DNA of 64,000 nucleotides from Verrucomicrobiaceae bacterium UBA7681. Lineage in GTDB: Bacteria; Verrucomicrobiota; Verrucomicrobiia; Verrucomicrobiales; Verrucomicrobiaceae. Made by a program: the position numbers and the translations under genes. The stretch spans positions 61,800 through 125,799 of the forward strand of contig DLGZ01000053.1 in assembly GCA_002482965.1 (NCBI GenBank), written 5' to 3'. The notes below the pieces were generated by a model. That model saw only the letters and a program-made list of their open reading frames with translations. It was not told the DNA's origin and made no database searches. Positions 11,401 to 18,050 of this stretch are shown here, piece after piece. Position 1 is the first letter of the stretch; every line of letters starts with the position of its first letter.

Positions 11401-12072
11401 ACCGGTGCCGTTGAAAACACTGCTCAGGCCGCTCAGAGACACTGCGGCCGTGGCTGCGATCTCATTCGTGGTGCCGCCGGTGAAAGTGACAAACCCGCCA
11501 TTGGTGATGGCCAGATTGCCGGCGACCGCCGTTGCCCCGCCGGTCTTGCTCAGTGTAAGGGTGCCTTGGTTGACGGTCAGCAGTCCGCTGTGTGTGTTGG
11601 AACTGCTTCCGCTCAGGATCAGTATGCCTGCGCCACTTTTGAACCATGCCGTGTTACCCGCAAGCGTTGCGGAGATTGTTGCTGCTGCGTTGTTGGTGAT
11701 TGTGGAGTTCACCAGAGTCAGTGTGCCGCTGCCGCCCAGTACGTAGGTGCCGCTGGTTGCTGCATTGAAGGTCAGATTGCCCGCTGAGATCGGGCCGCTG
11801 AGGGTGATGGTACCTGCCGTGCCGCTGCCAGCACCAAACACCGCATCGCTGCCATTGACCCAGGTCCGGTTTTGCAGTGTTTGCGTCTGGTTAAACCAAT
11901 TGGGCTGTCCGGCTGTCCAAGTACCAGTGCCGTACTGAGCACCATCTGTGACGGTGTTGGTGTCCCAGACCAGGACATCAGCATGGGCGGTGGCAGCCAA
12001 CGCAAGGGCGGCAAATAACGACACGAAGATCGTTTGGGCTCCTCGAAGGCAGCGCAGGTTGGTTGTGTGCAT
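5404..12072 (-). CDS. Giant autotransporter-associated beta-strand repeat protein with PEP-CTERM anchor
   Basis: This 2222-residue protein is the largest complete gene here. A signal peptide (residues 1-31, ending in ATAHA) is followed by a low-charge region rich in Thr, Gly, Asn and Ala. About ten copies of the autotransporter-associated beta-strand repeat occur, each with the pattern K-x-G-x-G-x-L-x-L-x-x-x-N-x-Y-x-G-x-T-x-x-x-x-G-x-L. Examples begin KSGAGLLILSG and KIGTGTLTLTG. There is no beta-barrel translocator at the C-terminus. Instead it ends VPEP, a hydrophobic stretch (MFLLLGTLLAC) and RRRR, the tripartite PEP-CTERM signal recognised by exosortase. It probably forms a long beta-helical fibre sorted to the envelope or exopolymer. 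An AGGA about 9 nt upstream of the ATG supports the start. It is the first gene of the leftmost operon. Confidence 0.88.
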   Translation of the reverse strand: MHTTNLRCLRGAQTIFVSLFAALALAATAHADVLVWDTNTVTDGAQYGTGTWTAGQPNWFNQTQTLQNRTWVNGSDAVFGAGSGTAGTITLSGPISAGNLTFNAATSGTYVLGGSGTLTLVNSTITNNAAATISATLAGNTAWFKSGAGILILSGSSSNTHSGLLTVNQGTLTLSKTGGATAVAGNLAITNGGFVTFTGGTTNEIAATAAVSLSGLSSVFNGTGPNADIGSNLRQTLASLTITGGTFNAGASSVWNIGAVSFAAGENKVFVGNSGSLLNFGSLSLVGMNGAASSTAVANGFTIFGNGGSLANRTTLTIGAGGLALDGSSIRMSTGSSGSELVLNGDVTTSGTTASSITRESGTDLLPYVSLSGTTGVVSRTFTVAGGGADLSIAPIIYNGAATTASLIKNGAGTLTFNGAEANTYTGDTTINAGTLRLNKTAGITSVVGNIIVNTGGTLQLSTSNQIADTAGITLNGGTITGLFTDETIAFYTQNSGGMSGSNTGHYTISGALTLAGGSLFTINSNASPASWNVGSAILTGADILIGGTNGAANPRTSLTIGAGGLLMAGRTITMNVGDAGVILYLNGDFIGTGTNNISTNATTSVQPLLEIGAATRTFNVLNGTTSLGVIVSGSGGSLVKTGGGLLFVTAANSYSGTTTTSGGTFSVAGTAGALTNTTALIVNRGGIFQDGSPTTANNNGVANRINTAATLTLGDATGGGTFTLMSAAAGSHTQSLASLTISGGANTVNVTAAASTTATLTITGASPYVRTGGTVNFVQNPVVGGSIVFTNAPTGAGNVTGGLLVGATLNGTDLVAAQSGVLTAFSGWIPTGTNTWTTGGAMDVTGSNPVAYSATNIAALRFNTAGPFTVTLAGTHTIDSDVILMTANAGSGASLITGGSIRGTAGGELTVSQYNTAGTLQIASAIADNTSATGFGKSGAGLLILSGANTYTGITRVSEGVLRAADGTGLPTGSALLLNGGVFESTAATFSRALGTAVGTVRLTGSAAGFSAAGTAVTVNLGGSGATLQWGGANFDLSTLVLNASTATAALNFVNGLDLNGTNRSIRVDANTATLSGVISNSVTGSPAGLAKSGSGTLTLSQANTFDGGVTVTGGTLGIGNNLALGSGVLTVSGGSLLADGAARAVSNNVVLSGGTTVGGVNTLTLSGVVSSTGTLTKTSTSVLELSGNNTYTGVTTVNGGILRVLSNTALGSTTGGTVVTGNSQVELANGVVVTGETITVSSTTGTTGDGSTQVNRGGLQAGLNATAEWAGNVILGADLARIGVQEGGMLTISGNITDGVNTFALRLSGEYTGTGGVILSGTGNDWGGQTEIVRGTVYLGADNTLPTTTVLDIHFTNSNNNEYAGVDMRGFNQTIGSLRNDGVTGTNAELKNSSRKLSTLTINETGAANYTGIITGNLAVVKTGAGTTTLSQANTFTGGITVNEGVLQVANSNALANGNLTVNGGALAGGKLDLNNTSITVNALNGAAGVVSGIIANESATSAVRTLTVGVNHASSTYAGLIVDNTGGAALGTVALAKIGTGTLTLTGTSSYTGDTTISNGTLVADYSTGVPLSATSTIKMNGGTLVIANATTATIGAITQVQTAGFTTGVLRIENGATITTSAFVAEGYTPFLLDVTGGGTLVASSLTNAAVINGILMGTNSNRATLYVQDDSGLGFATQNGSNEIVRYTAATALTVSNSSSTTNFLISGNVTRTASLTFNTIQLDTTVGNVTLDMGANNINVGTYGRGILATGTHNATITASTGAVTGGAIYFTNYSTGTLALDISLATQTVIIAGTGLTTYSQTANPADLYVTGGVFRMQGAARDYNTNALRIYGGGVFEIGADLNDTADGAFTRALGTAAGQVALVGNGGFSAYGADRVVALGGTAAPTALTWGASNFLSGPGGDNNYSLMFGSVYSTNTVEFQNAINLGSRDRIIEVADGASSTNVDARLTGQLSGTGSVVKEGTGTLEFTAVNTYGGATQVNEGALLVSATGTTGTGAVTVADGATLMGSGVVRGSSFTLESNATLQAGNGTAAGDLGTLTFQSSGQAVFEVQGGSHVILDITTANNQGGIDSSFGGNTIGSDGYNAYVDAFGGVGTGQHDLLTFGGAAGTTLTFSGNVQVLPDQFTAQAGQVFNLLDWNELVTTDFSGFAVGTNFRTGAGDDLSQFDLPELTGGLVWDISRFTTSGVIVVVPEPGRAMFLLLGTLLACFRRRR

Positions 12073-12302
12073 GGGGCTGTCCTGTACGTGTAGAAGTTTA
12101 GGGGGGGCTTTGATGCCATAAAAACGGCGTTGTTCAAATGGAAGGCTTCCTCTTCTCTTTCAGAGTCAAGCCAACCGCCACACCTCACCCTTCCTTAAGA
12201 TTAGTCACTCATTTTTGAAACGCTTAGTTCCAAGAGCCAAACTGCTTCCATCCAATCGCGGCAGGCAAGTTTTTCAGTTCCATGAAGGAATAACGCATCT
12301 CT
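12073..12302. other. Intergenic region upstream of the PEP-CTERM gene
   Basis: These 230 bp separate the stop of a MATE gene from the start of the giant PEP-CTERM gene, both on the minus strand, and should hold the promoter of the latter. The part nearest the start contains AGGA as a possible ribosome site. I see no convincing -35/-10 pair, hairpin terminator or short gene. Confidence 0.4.
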
Positions 12303-13712
12303 TCAAACCTTCTGCGTTTTCCACTTGCCTCTCTTGAACAACAACCAGCTAAAAATGGCCAGTAGTGAGTAGGCCACCGGCACGGCGATAAAAACCCCCA
12401 CCGGACCGAAGCCGAGAGATTCCGACAACCCCTTTGCGATGGGAATCTGCCCGAGCCAAAGACAGAGGAAATTCAGCCGTGCAGGAGTCCAGGTGTCGCC
12501 GGAACCGTTGAAGGCGGCCTCGAAGCACATGCCGGTCGCATAGAGCGGGAAGGCGAGGCTGATGATCCACAATGCCTGTGTGCCGTATGCCACCACCTCG
12601 GGATCCTGGGTGAATAGACGGATCAGCGGATTCGCAAACAGAACGAAGCCGAGACCGATGAGGCTCAGGACGATGACGTCGAACTTCACGGCGATCTTGA
12701 CTGCTGCCTCCGCACGCTCCGGCTTCTGTGCCCCGAGGTTTTGCCCAACGAGCGTGGCTCCGGCATTCGCCAGCCCCCATGCCGGCATCAAGGCAAAGAC
12801 CACGATGCGAATCGCAATGGTATAACCCGCCAGCGCTGAACTGCCAAAGTCCGCGAGAATCTTGAACAGCCCCACCCAGCTCGTCATGCTGATGAGAAGC
12901 TGCACGATGCCGCTGCCGGACTTGCGCAGCACCGCGCCAATCAGCTCCCGCTCCGGTCTGAAATGCTGCCAGCGCACTTTCACACGACTGTGATGCCCCG
13001 CGAGATGCCAGAGCTGATACAGCACGCCAACGCCGCGGCCGATGTTCGTCGCCACGGCCGCACCCGTGACACCCATCTCGGGGAAAATCCACCAGCCGAA
13101 GATGAAGCAGGGACCCAGCACGATGTTCAGCGCATTCGCCAGCCACAGTGTGCGCATGGCGATCACGGCATCACCCGTACCGCGAAAGATGGCATTGATG
13201 AGGAAGATCAAAAACACGGTGGCATTACCACCCAGCATCATGCGCGCAAAGCCGGAGCCGAGCGTCACGATCTCCTCACCCGCTCCCATCAGCCGCAGAA
13301 TGTCCGGGGCAAAATACCCCAATACAATGCCCATACCCGTGGCCATGAGCACGCCGAGCAGCACGATCTGCCCCGCCGCTTGCGCCGCAAGTTCCGGCTC
13401 CTTTTCACCGATGCGGCGGGACACAATCGCTGTGGCCGCAATCGAAATGCCGATCGCCACCGCATAGATAAGCGTCATGATCGACTCCGTGAGACCCACC
13501 ACCGCCACAGCTTCTTTACCGAGCCGTGACACCCAAAACACATCTGCCACCGCAAACAGCGACTCCATGATCATCTCCAGCACCATGGGCACCGCGAGCA
13601 GGATGACTGCACGGTTCAGTGGCAGCGCTGTGTAGTCATGCTCCTCACCGCGCAGCGACTGCCGCACGCTCTGCCAGAATGAAACCGATGGCTGCGAAAT
13701 TTCTTCACTCAT
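12303..13712 (-). CDS. MATE-family multidrug/toxin efflux transporter (first copy)
   Basis: The 469-residue product has about twelve hydrophobic segments in two similar halves, the MATE fold. Diagnostic stretches are LNRAVILLAVPMVLEMIMES in the first membrane helix, FWVSRLGKEAVAVVGLTES, and the second-half equivalent ADFGSSALAGYTIAIRI. Proteins of this family export cationic drugs or metabolites using Na+ or H+ gradients across the inner membrane. The start codon directly abuts the stop of the preceding DUF5069 gene with no gap, so translation is probably coupled. A second MATE gene lies upstream on the same strand (14219-15550); sequence divergence suggests an old duplication or separate origins. 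The substrate cannot be inferred. Confidence 0.88.
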   Translation of the reverse strand: MSEEISQPSVSFWQSVRQSLRGEEHDYTALPLNRAVILLAVPMVLEMIMESLFAVADVFWVSRLGKEAVAVVGLTESIMTLIYAVAIGISIAATAIVSRRIGEKEPELAAQAAGQIVLLGVLMATGMGIVLGYFAPDILRLMGAGEEIVTLGSGFARMMLGGNATVFLIFLINAIFRGTGDAVIAMRTLWLANALNIVLGPCFIFGWWIFPEMGVTGAAVATNIGRGVGVLYQLWHLAGHHSRVKVRWQHFRPERELIGAVLRKSGSGIVQLLISMTSWVGLFKILADFGSSALAGYTIAIRIVVFALMPAWGLANAGATLVGQNLGAQKPERAEAAVKIAVKFDVIVLSLIGLGFVLFANPLIRLFTQDPEVVAYGTQALWIISLAFPLYATGMCFEAAFNGSGDTWTPARLNFLCLWLGQIPIAKGLSESLGFGPVGVFIAVPVAYSLLAIFSWLLFKRGKWKTQKV

Positions 13713-14150
13713 TCAGGGCAGCCTTCCTTCATCCACATCCATGTAATGTGTGATGGTCTGGATGTCGTCACGATCACCGAGGCCGCCGTCGGCCTTCCGT
13801 TTCGCCAGGATGGCCGTGATGTGGTCATTGATGCCGAGTTTCATCGTGTAGTAGTTCCAGACGAGCTTGTCGGTGTCATTCAGCGGGCGGGTCTGCTCCT
13901 GGCACCACTGCAAAATCTCTTCATCCGTGCCGCCTTGCAGCACGCGGGCCTTCAGGTCGTCATAGTTCACGTGCAGGAATGCGGTGCAGGCGGCGTCGCT
14001 GCCTTTGCCCAGATTTGCATGCAAATCTTCCCACAACTTGCCAGCGGCATGCAGGCGGACCTTGCCGAGCATGCGCGGGAAGTATTTCAGACCGGCGGTT
14101 TCATCAGCAGGGCTGCAAGGCAGCGTGGCGGGATCAGGTTTGGCGGACAT
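13713..14150 (-). CDS. DUF5069 domain protein
   Basis: This 145-residue soluble protein matches the DUF5069 pattern common in Verrucomicrobia. An N-terminal stretch AGLKYFPRMLGKVRLHAAGK is followed by LHVNYDDLKARVLQGGTDEEIL and a C-terminal LNDTDKLVWNYYTMKLG segment. Its function is unknown in the family; members are small, mostly helical and cytoplasmic. Its TGA stop at 13713-13715 abuts the ATG of the downstream MATE gene, which suggests a shared transcript. It starts 68 bp after the upstream MATE gene ends. No metal or catalytic motif stands out. Confidence 0.75.
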   Translation of the reverse strand: MSAKPDPATLPCSPADETAGLKYFPRMLGKVRLHAAGKLWEDLHANLGKGSDAACTAFLHVNYDDLKARVLQGGTDEEILQWCQEQTRPLNDTDKLVWNYYTMKLGINDHITAILAKRKADGGLGDRDDIQTITHYMDVDEGRLP

Positions 14151-14218
14151 GCCGGATGCGTCGCCGGTGCCGCGAATTTGTCAATCAGGCGCTGCGTATC
14201 TGCTGCGACAGAAATGCT

Positions 14219-15550
14219 TCAAAATTTCCGCCAGCCCCAGACGAGCGCAAAGAGCGCCCCGCTCCAGGTGACGATGCAGATGCCCCACCACACGCCCCAC
14301 AGTCCCCAGCCAAGCGTGAACGCCAGGGTCTGAAACACAATCACGGGGGCAACAAGTTGCCGGTAAATTCCCATCCATAGGCCATAGGTCGGTCGTTTGA
14401 TGCCCTGCATGGCAAAAACGGTGACAAACAGAATGGGATAGGCTGCGAGTGTCAGGGATGAAGTGAGCAAGTAGTTCCGACCATGCCCGATCACGATGGG
14501 ATCTTGAGTGAACATGCGCATGGCGGGATCGCGCAGCAGCCACACCAAAAAACCACCGAACAGCATCAGACCCGCACCGATTTTCACATTGGTCACCCAC
14601 GCCTCACGAACGCGCTGCGGCAGCCCGGCACCGTGATTCTGCCCCACGATGCTCAGCACCGCCGCATTCAGGCCGATGGCAGGCATGAGCACGATCTGCT
14701 CGACGCGTGTGGCGATGCCAGTGGCCGCCACGGCCTCCTTGCCGAAGTGCTTCACGAACCAGGTGATGACAAACACCCCCAGCGAAATGGTGAGCATGTT
14801 CAGCGCCGCAGGAATCGCCTGCCCTGAAATGCGCCGCAGCACCTCATAATCTGGTTTGAAATCCTCCCGCCGCAGATCACGGCAAAACTCTGCCTTGCTG
14901 ACATGCGACCATAGAAAGACTCCTCCCCCCATCTGCACGATCACTGTGGCCAGAGCGATGCCGCCCACACCCAGCGCAGGCAGACCCACCCAGCCCCACA
15001 TCAGCACCGGATTGAGCATGATGTTTGCCACGAATCCCGCCATGAGAAAATTGCGATACACCCAGGTGCTGCCCTGCGCAGACAGCGCTGAGTTCATGAT
15101 CATCGGCAGCAGGAAGAACACGCCGCCAGCGAGGATCACGTGCATGTAGTCCAGCACCGTGCTCAAATAACTGCCCTCGGCACCGAGCAGCCGAAACAAC
15201 CACGGTGCCACCAGCCAGCCCACGATGGAAAGCAGCACGCCTGCCGCCGTGACAAACAGCAGCGACTGCGCAAACACCTTGCGCGCCTCCGCCACATGTC
15301 CCGCGCCCAGCGCATTTGCCAGCAAGGCCGTGGTGCCCTGGCTGATACCGCTGCCGACGGCAAACACGACGAAGTAGAGCGGAAACGACAGCGAGAGCGC
15401 CGCCAGCGACTCCGTGCCCAGCCAGCCCGCGCACAGTGTGTCCACCACATTGAACATCGTGTTGAAAAACATGCCCACGCTCATCGGCAGCGCGATGCGC
15501 CAGATGAGCTGTGGAATGGGGTCTGTGGTGAGCGAAAGCGGCTGCTTCAT
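14219..15550 (-). CDS. MATE-family efflux transporter (second copy)
   Basis: I start at ATG 15550 (443 aa; MKQPLSLTTDPIPQLIWRIA). The longer open frame upstream encodes a region antisense-like in character and overlaps the DinB-like gene. The protein has twelve hydrophobic segments with the MATE hallmarks PMSVGMFFNTMFNVVDTLCAG in helix 1 and VAATGIATRVEQIVLMPAIG in the second half. It is an inner-membrane cation-coupled exporter of unknown substrate. Its start codon overlaps the TGA of the DinB-like gene (ATGA at 15550-15547), a sign of translational coupling. Together with the HxlR regulator and its paired palindromes just upstream, this suggests an inducible efflux unit. Confidence 0.88.
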   Translation of the reverse strand: MKQPLSLTTDPIPQLIWRIALPMSVGMFFNTMFNVVDTLCAGWLGTESLAALSLSFPLYFVVFAVGSGISQGTTALLANALGAGHVAEARKVFAQSLLFVTAAGVLLSIVGWLVAPWLFRLLGAEGSYLSTVLDYMHVILAGGVFFLLPMIMNSALSAQGSTWVYRNFLMAGFVANIMLNPVLMWGWVGLPALGVGGIALATVIVQMGGGVFLWSHVSKAEFCRDLRREDFKPDYEVLRRISGQAIPAALNMLTISLGVFVITWFVKHFGKEAVAATGIATRVEQIVLMPAIGLNAAVLSIVGQNHGAGLPQRVREAWVTNVKIGAGLMLFGGFLVWLLRDPAMRMFTQDPIVIGHGRNYLLTSSLTLAAYPILFVTVFAMQGIKRPTYGLWMGIYRQLVAPVIVFQTLAFTLGWGLWGVWWGICIVTWSGALFALVWGWRKF

Positions 15551-16131
15551 CGGCGCAATCCTAGCAGGATGCTTTGAATCTGCGCACGATGAATGCCCAT
15601 ATGCGTGCCCGCCATCGCCGCCCAGCCGAAGGCATCCAGCGGCCCAAACCACGGATGCGCATAACGCACCTGGGTCTTCAACTCGGTAGCCGCTGTGATC
15701 GAGGCGAGCACATCATCGCAGGAGCGCTCAAATTCTGCCTCGATGGCCGCTGTCACAGTCGCAGAAGGCTTGACCGCCGCTGTGCTCGCCTTGCCTGGTG
15801 GCACCTTGCCTACAGCCAGTGCCGAGATGACACGGGCCACGGCGGTGTTGGTGATGCGCAGATGATCCAGCGTCATCCACACGGACCAGTTTCTGCTGCT
15901 GTCCTCCAGTCCTCGCAGGCGGGCGATGAGCACTTGCTCACCACGCTGCGTTTCAGGGCAGACATCCAACAGCGCACGGATCGCCGCACGCTCCTGCTCA
16001 AATTTGGCGACAAAAGTCTCGCGGTTTCCGCGACGGCGTGTCAGCGCAAACAGCAGCCGCGCGACCCAAAGTTCAATGACGGGCAGTCCGGCGCCCGGTG
16101 GGGCGAGTTGAGGATCAGTGTTGGTGCTCAT
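15547..16131 (-). CDS. DinB-superfamily protein
   Basis: From ATG at 16131 the product is 194 residues; an in-frame GTG at 16140 would add three. The pattern fits the four-helix-bundle DinB/YfiT-like fold. MTLDHLRITNTAVARVIS places a conserved His of the metal triad near residue 88, and AAMAGTHMGIHRAQI places the HxxxH pair near residue 176. Such proteins bind divalent metal and in some lineages act as thiol transferases with bacillithiol, mycothiol or glutathione; others are uncharacterised. It is the first gene after the HxlR divergent region and is coupled to the MATE exporter, so it may modify the compound that the pump exports. The minus-strand TATAAT at 16149-16144 lies only about 12 bp upstream of the ATG, so the leader would be very short. 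Confidence 0.68.
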   Translation of the reverse strand: MSTNTDPQLAPPGAGLPVIELWVARLLFALTRRRGNRETFVAKFEQERAAIRALLDVCPETQRGEQVLIARLRGLEDSSRNWSVWMTLDHLRITNTAVARVISALAVGKVPPGKASTAAVKPSATVTAAIEAEFERSCDDVLASITAATELKTQVRYAHPWFGPLDAFGWAAMAGTHMGIHRAQIQSILLGLRR

Positions 16132-16143
16132 TCCGCCCACAAT

Positions 16144-16149
16144 TATACT
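16144..16149 (-). promoter_or_regulatory. Probable -10 box for the DinB-MATE operon
   Basis: On the minus strand these six bases read TATAAT, a perfect sigma-70 -10 element. No good -35 hexamer lies 16-18 bp upstream; that space is occupied by the first palindrome of the divergent region. This fits a repressed or activator-dependent promoter. Confidence 0.5.
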
Positions 16150-16151
16150 TC

Positions 16152-16168
16152 ACTTGCGTTTTGCAAGT
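16152..16168. promoter_or_regulatory. Palindrome 1, candidate HxlR operator
   Basis: ACTTGC-GTTTT-GCAAGT is a perfect 6-bp inverted repeat with a 5-bp spacer. It sits just upstream of the TATAAT of the minus-strand operon and 43 bp before the HxlR start codon. HxlR proteins are dimeric winged-helix regulators that usually bind short inverted repeats in exactly this divergent position. Confidence 0.55.
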
Positions 16169-16173
16169 GTTTT

Positions 16174-16190
16174 ACTTTTGAAATGCAAGT
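16174..16190. promoter_or_regulatory. Palindrome 2, candidate HxlR operator
   Basis: This 17-bp site (ACTTTTGAAATGCAAGT) has the same length and outer bases as palindrome 1, with a weaker left arm. Its centre is 22 bp from that of palindrome 1, about two helical turns, so two dimers could bind on the same DNA face. Confidence 0.5.
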
Positions 16191-16210
16191 GATCTAAATC
16201 ATAGTTCGTC

Positions 16211-16594
16211 ATGCCCAAGGCCAAAGCATCCAAACGCCCGCTCAAGGCACCACCGCCATCCTCACGCCGCTCTCCCTGCCCCGTGTCCTGTGCTCTTGAT
16301 GTCTTTGGTGACCGGTGGACGCTGCTCGTCATCCGCGATCTCATGCTGGGCCGCAGCCGCTTCAAAGACTTTGTCAGTTCCCCCGAAGGCATTCCCACCA
16401 ACATCCTCAGCGAGCGCCTGGAGCGGCTGCTCGCATCCGGCATCGTGCGCCAGATTCCCACCTCGGACAGCGGCAAACGGATGGCCTACGAGCTCACCGA
16501 CAAAGGTGAAGCCCTCCGCCCCACGCTGAAGTCGCTCCGTGACTGGGGCCTGAACTGGGAGCCGGGCACCAAGGCGGTCCTGCAACAGAGCTGA
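16211..16594 (+). CDS. HxlR-family transcriptional regulator
   Basis: The 127-residue protein carries the HxlR signature CPVSCALDVFGDRWTLLVIR near residues 22-41, followed by the winged helix (GIPTNILSERLERLLASGIV) and the wing RMAYELTDKGEAL. HxlR regulators sense electrophiles, quinones or oxidants, often through an N-terminal cysteine; here Cys22 and Cys26 are candidates. The N-terminus is Lys/Pro-rich. The gene is divergent from the DinB-MATE unit, and two matching palindromes lie between them, so it probably controls that unit and itself. The sigma factor gene starts 33 bp downstream on the same strand. Confidence 0.88.
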   Translation: MPKAKASKRPLKAPPPSSRRSPCPVSCALDVFGDRWTLLVIRDLMLGRSRFKDFVSSPEGIPTNILSERLERLLASGIVRQIPTSDSGKRMAYELTDKGEALRPTLKSLRDWGLNWEPGTKAVLQQS

Positions 16595-16627
16595 TAATGA
16601 ACCCTTTTTGAAGTTGCTCCCAACTGC

Positions 16628-17458
16628 ATGGATACAAACCACATGACTGATGAAGCATTGATCAATCACGCCCAAGGCGGTGACATGGATGCTCTGGACA
16701 CCCTTGTTCGTCGGCATCAGTCGTGGGTTTTCAATCTCGCACTGCGCATGGTCTGGCGGCGCGAAGTCGCGGAGGATGCGACGCAGGAGATTCTGATCAA
16801 AGCAGTCACACATCTCGGCAGTTTCGAAGGCCGCAGCAAGTTCAGCACCTGGCTGCACCGCATCGCGGTCAATCATCTGCTCAATGTACGCAATTCGGAG
16901 ATGGAGGAAAAAGCGATGACCTTTACCGACATGGCCGAATCTCTCGACAGCATTCCGGATGAAGCCCTGCCAGTCGAAACTCAGGTGCTGGTGCAGGAGG
17001 CCAAGCTCGGCTGCATAACCGCCATGCTCATGTGCCTGGACCGTCGTCAGCGTCTCGCCTTCATTCTCGGCGAGGTCTTTGGCGAAACCAGCGAGACGGC
17101 CGCCGCCGCGCTGGACGTGACGCCTGCCAACTTTCGCCAGCTGCTCTCGCGGGCACGACAGGATTTGTTTCAGTTCATGAACGACAAGTGCGGTCTTGTG
17201 AACACCGCCAATCCTTGCCGCTGCGCGCGCAAGGCCCGCGGCTTCATGCGCGAGGGCTGGCTCGATCCTGCCAATCTCCAATTTTCCAAGGACCGTATCA
17301 CGTCTGTGCGGCAACAAGCCACTGTGCAGCTGGATGAACTCCAGGGCCTGGACCGCCAGCACGCTGAACTTTACCGCGAACAGCCCATGCTCGCCGGTCC
17401 TGACATTGCCAGCAGTCTGCGAGACATCCTCGCCCGCTCGGGTTTTGACCGAATTTGA
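16628..17458 (+). CDS. ECF-type RNA polymerase sigma factor with Cys-rich C-terminal extension
   Basis: This 276-residue sigma-70 family protein has region 2 at about residues 20-85 (ALRMVWRREVAEDATQEILI; FEGRSKFSTWLHRIAVNHLL) and region 4 at about 130-185 (CLDRRQRLAFILGEVFG then ETAAAALDVTPANFRQLLSR). Beyond region 4 is an unusual 90-residue tail starting with CGLVNTANPCRCARKARGF. Its three cysteines and basic residues could hold a metal or sense redox state. Similar tails occur in a minor group of ECF factors; their role is not well known. No anti-sigma gene is adjacent. An alternative start is Met6 at 16643. A direct repeat lies between it and the DUF1398 gene it probably co-regulates. Confidence 0.85.
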   Translation: MDTNHMTDEALINHAQGGDMDALDTLVRRHQSWVFNLALRMVWRREVAEDATQEILIKAVTHLGSFEGRSKFSTWLHRIAVNHLLNVRNSEMEEKAMTFTDMAESLDSIPDEALPVETQVLVQEAKLGCITAMLMCLDRRQRLAFILGEVFGETSETAAAALDVTPANFRQLLSRARQDLFQFMNDKCGLVNTANPCRCARKARGFMREGWLDPANLQFSKDRITSVRQQATVQLDELQGLDRQHAELYREQPMLAGPDIASSLRDILARSGFDRI

Positions 17459-17473
17459 ATTTTTTCGCGCTAA

Positions 17474-17503
17474 CTGTCACACTGCATGGGCGGGGCTGTC
17501 ACA
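17474..17503 (+). repeat. Direct repeat CTGTCACA, 22-bp period
   Basis: CTGTCACA occurs at 17474-17481 and again at 17496-17503, upstream of the DUF1398 gene. The 22-bp spacing puts both copies on one DNA face. TGTCACA also resembles the -35 element reported for ECF41-type sigma factors, but no matching -10 is at the right distance. It is probably a regulatory site for the DUF1398 gene. Confidence 0.35.
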
Positions 17504-17555
17504 TCTGAGGAAGCCTTTTTTATGGGCTGCCGCAAACCCAACTGACACGTTCCCT

Positions 17556-17966
17556 ATGAATACCGATCTCATCACGGCCGCCGCTAACGCTACCCTCGCC
17601 GGAGGTACTCCCTTCCCCCAAATCGTCGCCCAGTTCATTGGAGCCGGTGTCGAGTTTTACCATGTCGATTACCTCGCCCTACGGAAGACTTTTTACAATG
17701 ACGGCGGGGCCGCAGTCACCACCGCCATCCCCTATGAAAATCTGCCTGCGGTCGCCGCCGACTTCGATGCCCACGCACTCCGTGCCAACATCCTCGACAG
17801 CCAGCAAAACAACCAGCACTACCGTGATTTCAGCAGTCGCGCCATGCAGGCCGGAGTACAAGGCTACTTCGCCTTCCTGCGCGGCCAGCGCGTGACCTAC
17901 TTCGGTCGTCAGGGAGATCAGCATATCGAATGGTTCCCAGGAGCAAAGCCGCAGGCCGTGCTTTAA
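17556..17966 (+). CDS. DUF1398-family protein
   Basis: I start at ATG 17556 (136 aa). The longer frame upstream overlaps the sigma gene and lacks coding character. The protein matches DUF1398 (phage-envelope-protein-like) members: an N-terminal helical part (PFPQIVAQFIGAGVEFYHVD), a central segment with Tyr/Asp-rich strands, and the ending VTYFGRQGDQHIEWFP. The family has no established biochemical role; some members are stress-induced small cytoplasmic proteins. It follows the ECF sigma factor gene by 97 bp, with a paired direct repeat in the gap, so it may be a target of that sigma factor. It converges with the OsmC gene. Confidence 0.7.
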   Translation: MNTDLITAAANATLAGGTPFPQIVAQFIGAGVEFYHVDYLALRKTFYNDGGAAVTTAIPYENLPAVAADFDAHALRANILDSQQNNQHYRDFSSRAMQAGVQGYFAFLRGQRVTYFGRQGDQHIEWFPGAKPQAVL

Positions 17967-17998
17967 ATCTTTCCCTGCTTTTTGGATGCCCTGCAACA

Positions 17999-18027
17999 AG
18001 GAGCCAGACCGGGAAAGTCTGGCTCCT
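17999..18027. terminator. Perfect hairpin between convergent genes
   Basis: AGGAGCCAGAC at 17999-18009 pairs exactly with GTCTGGCTCCT at 18017-18027 across a 7-base loop. It lies between the convergent DUF1398 and OsmC genes and could stop transcription from both sides. Neither side has a strong T-run, so termination may be weak or Rho-assisted. Confidence 0.55.
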
Positions 18028-18050
18028 CGAATCTACGCACTCAGCCTGGG

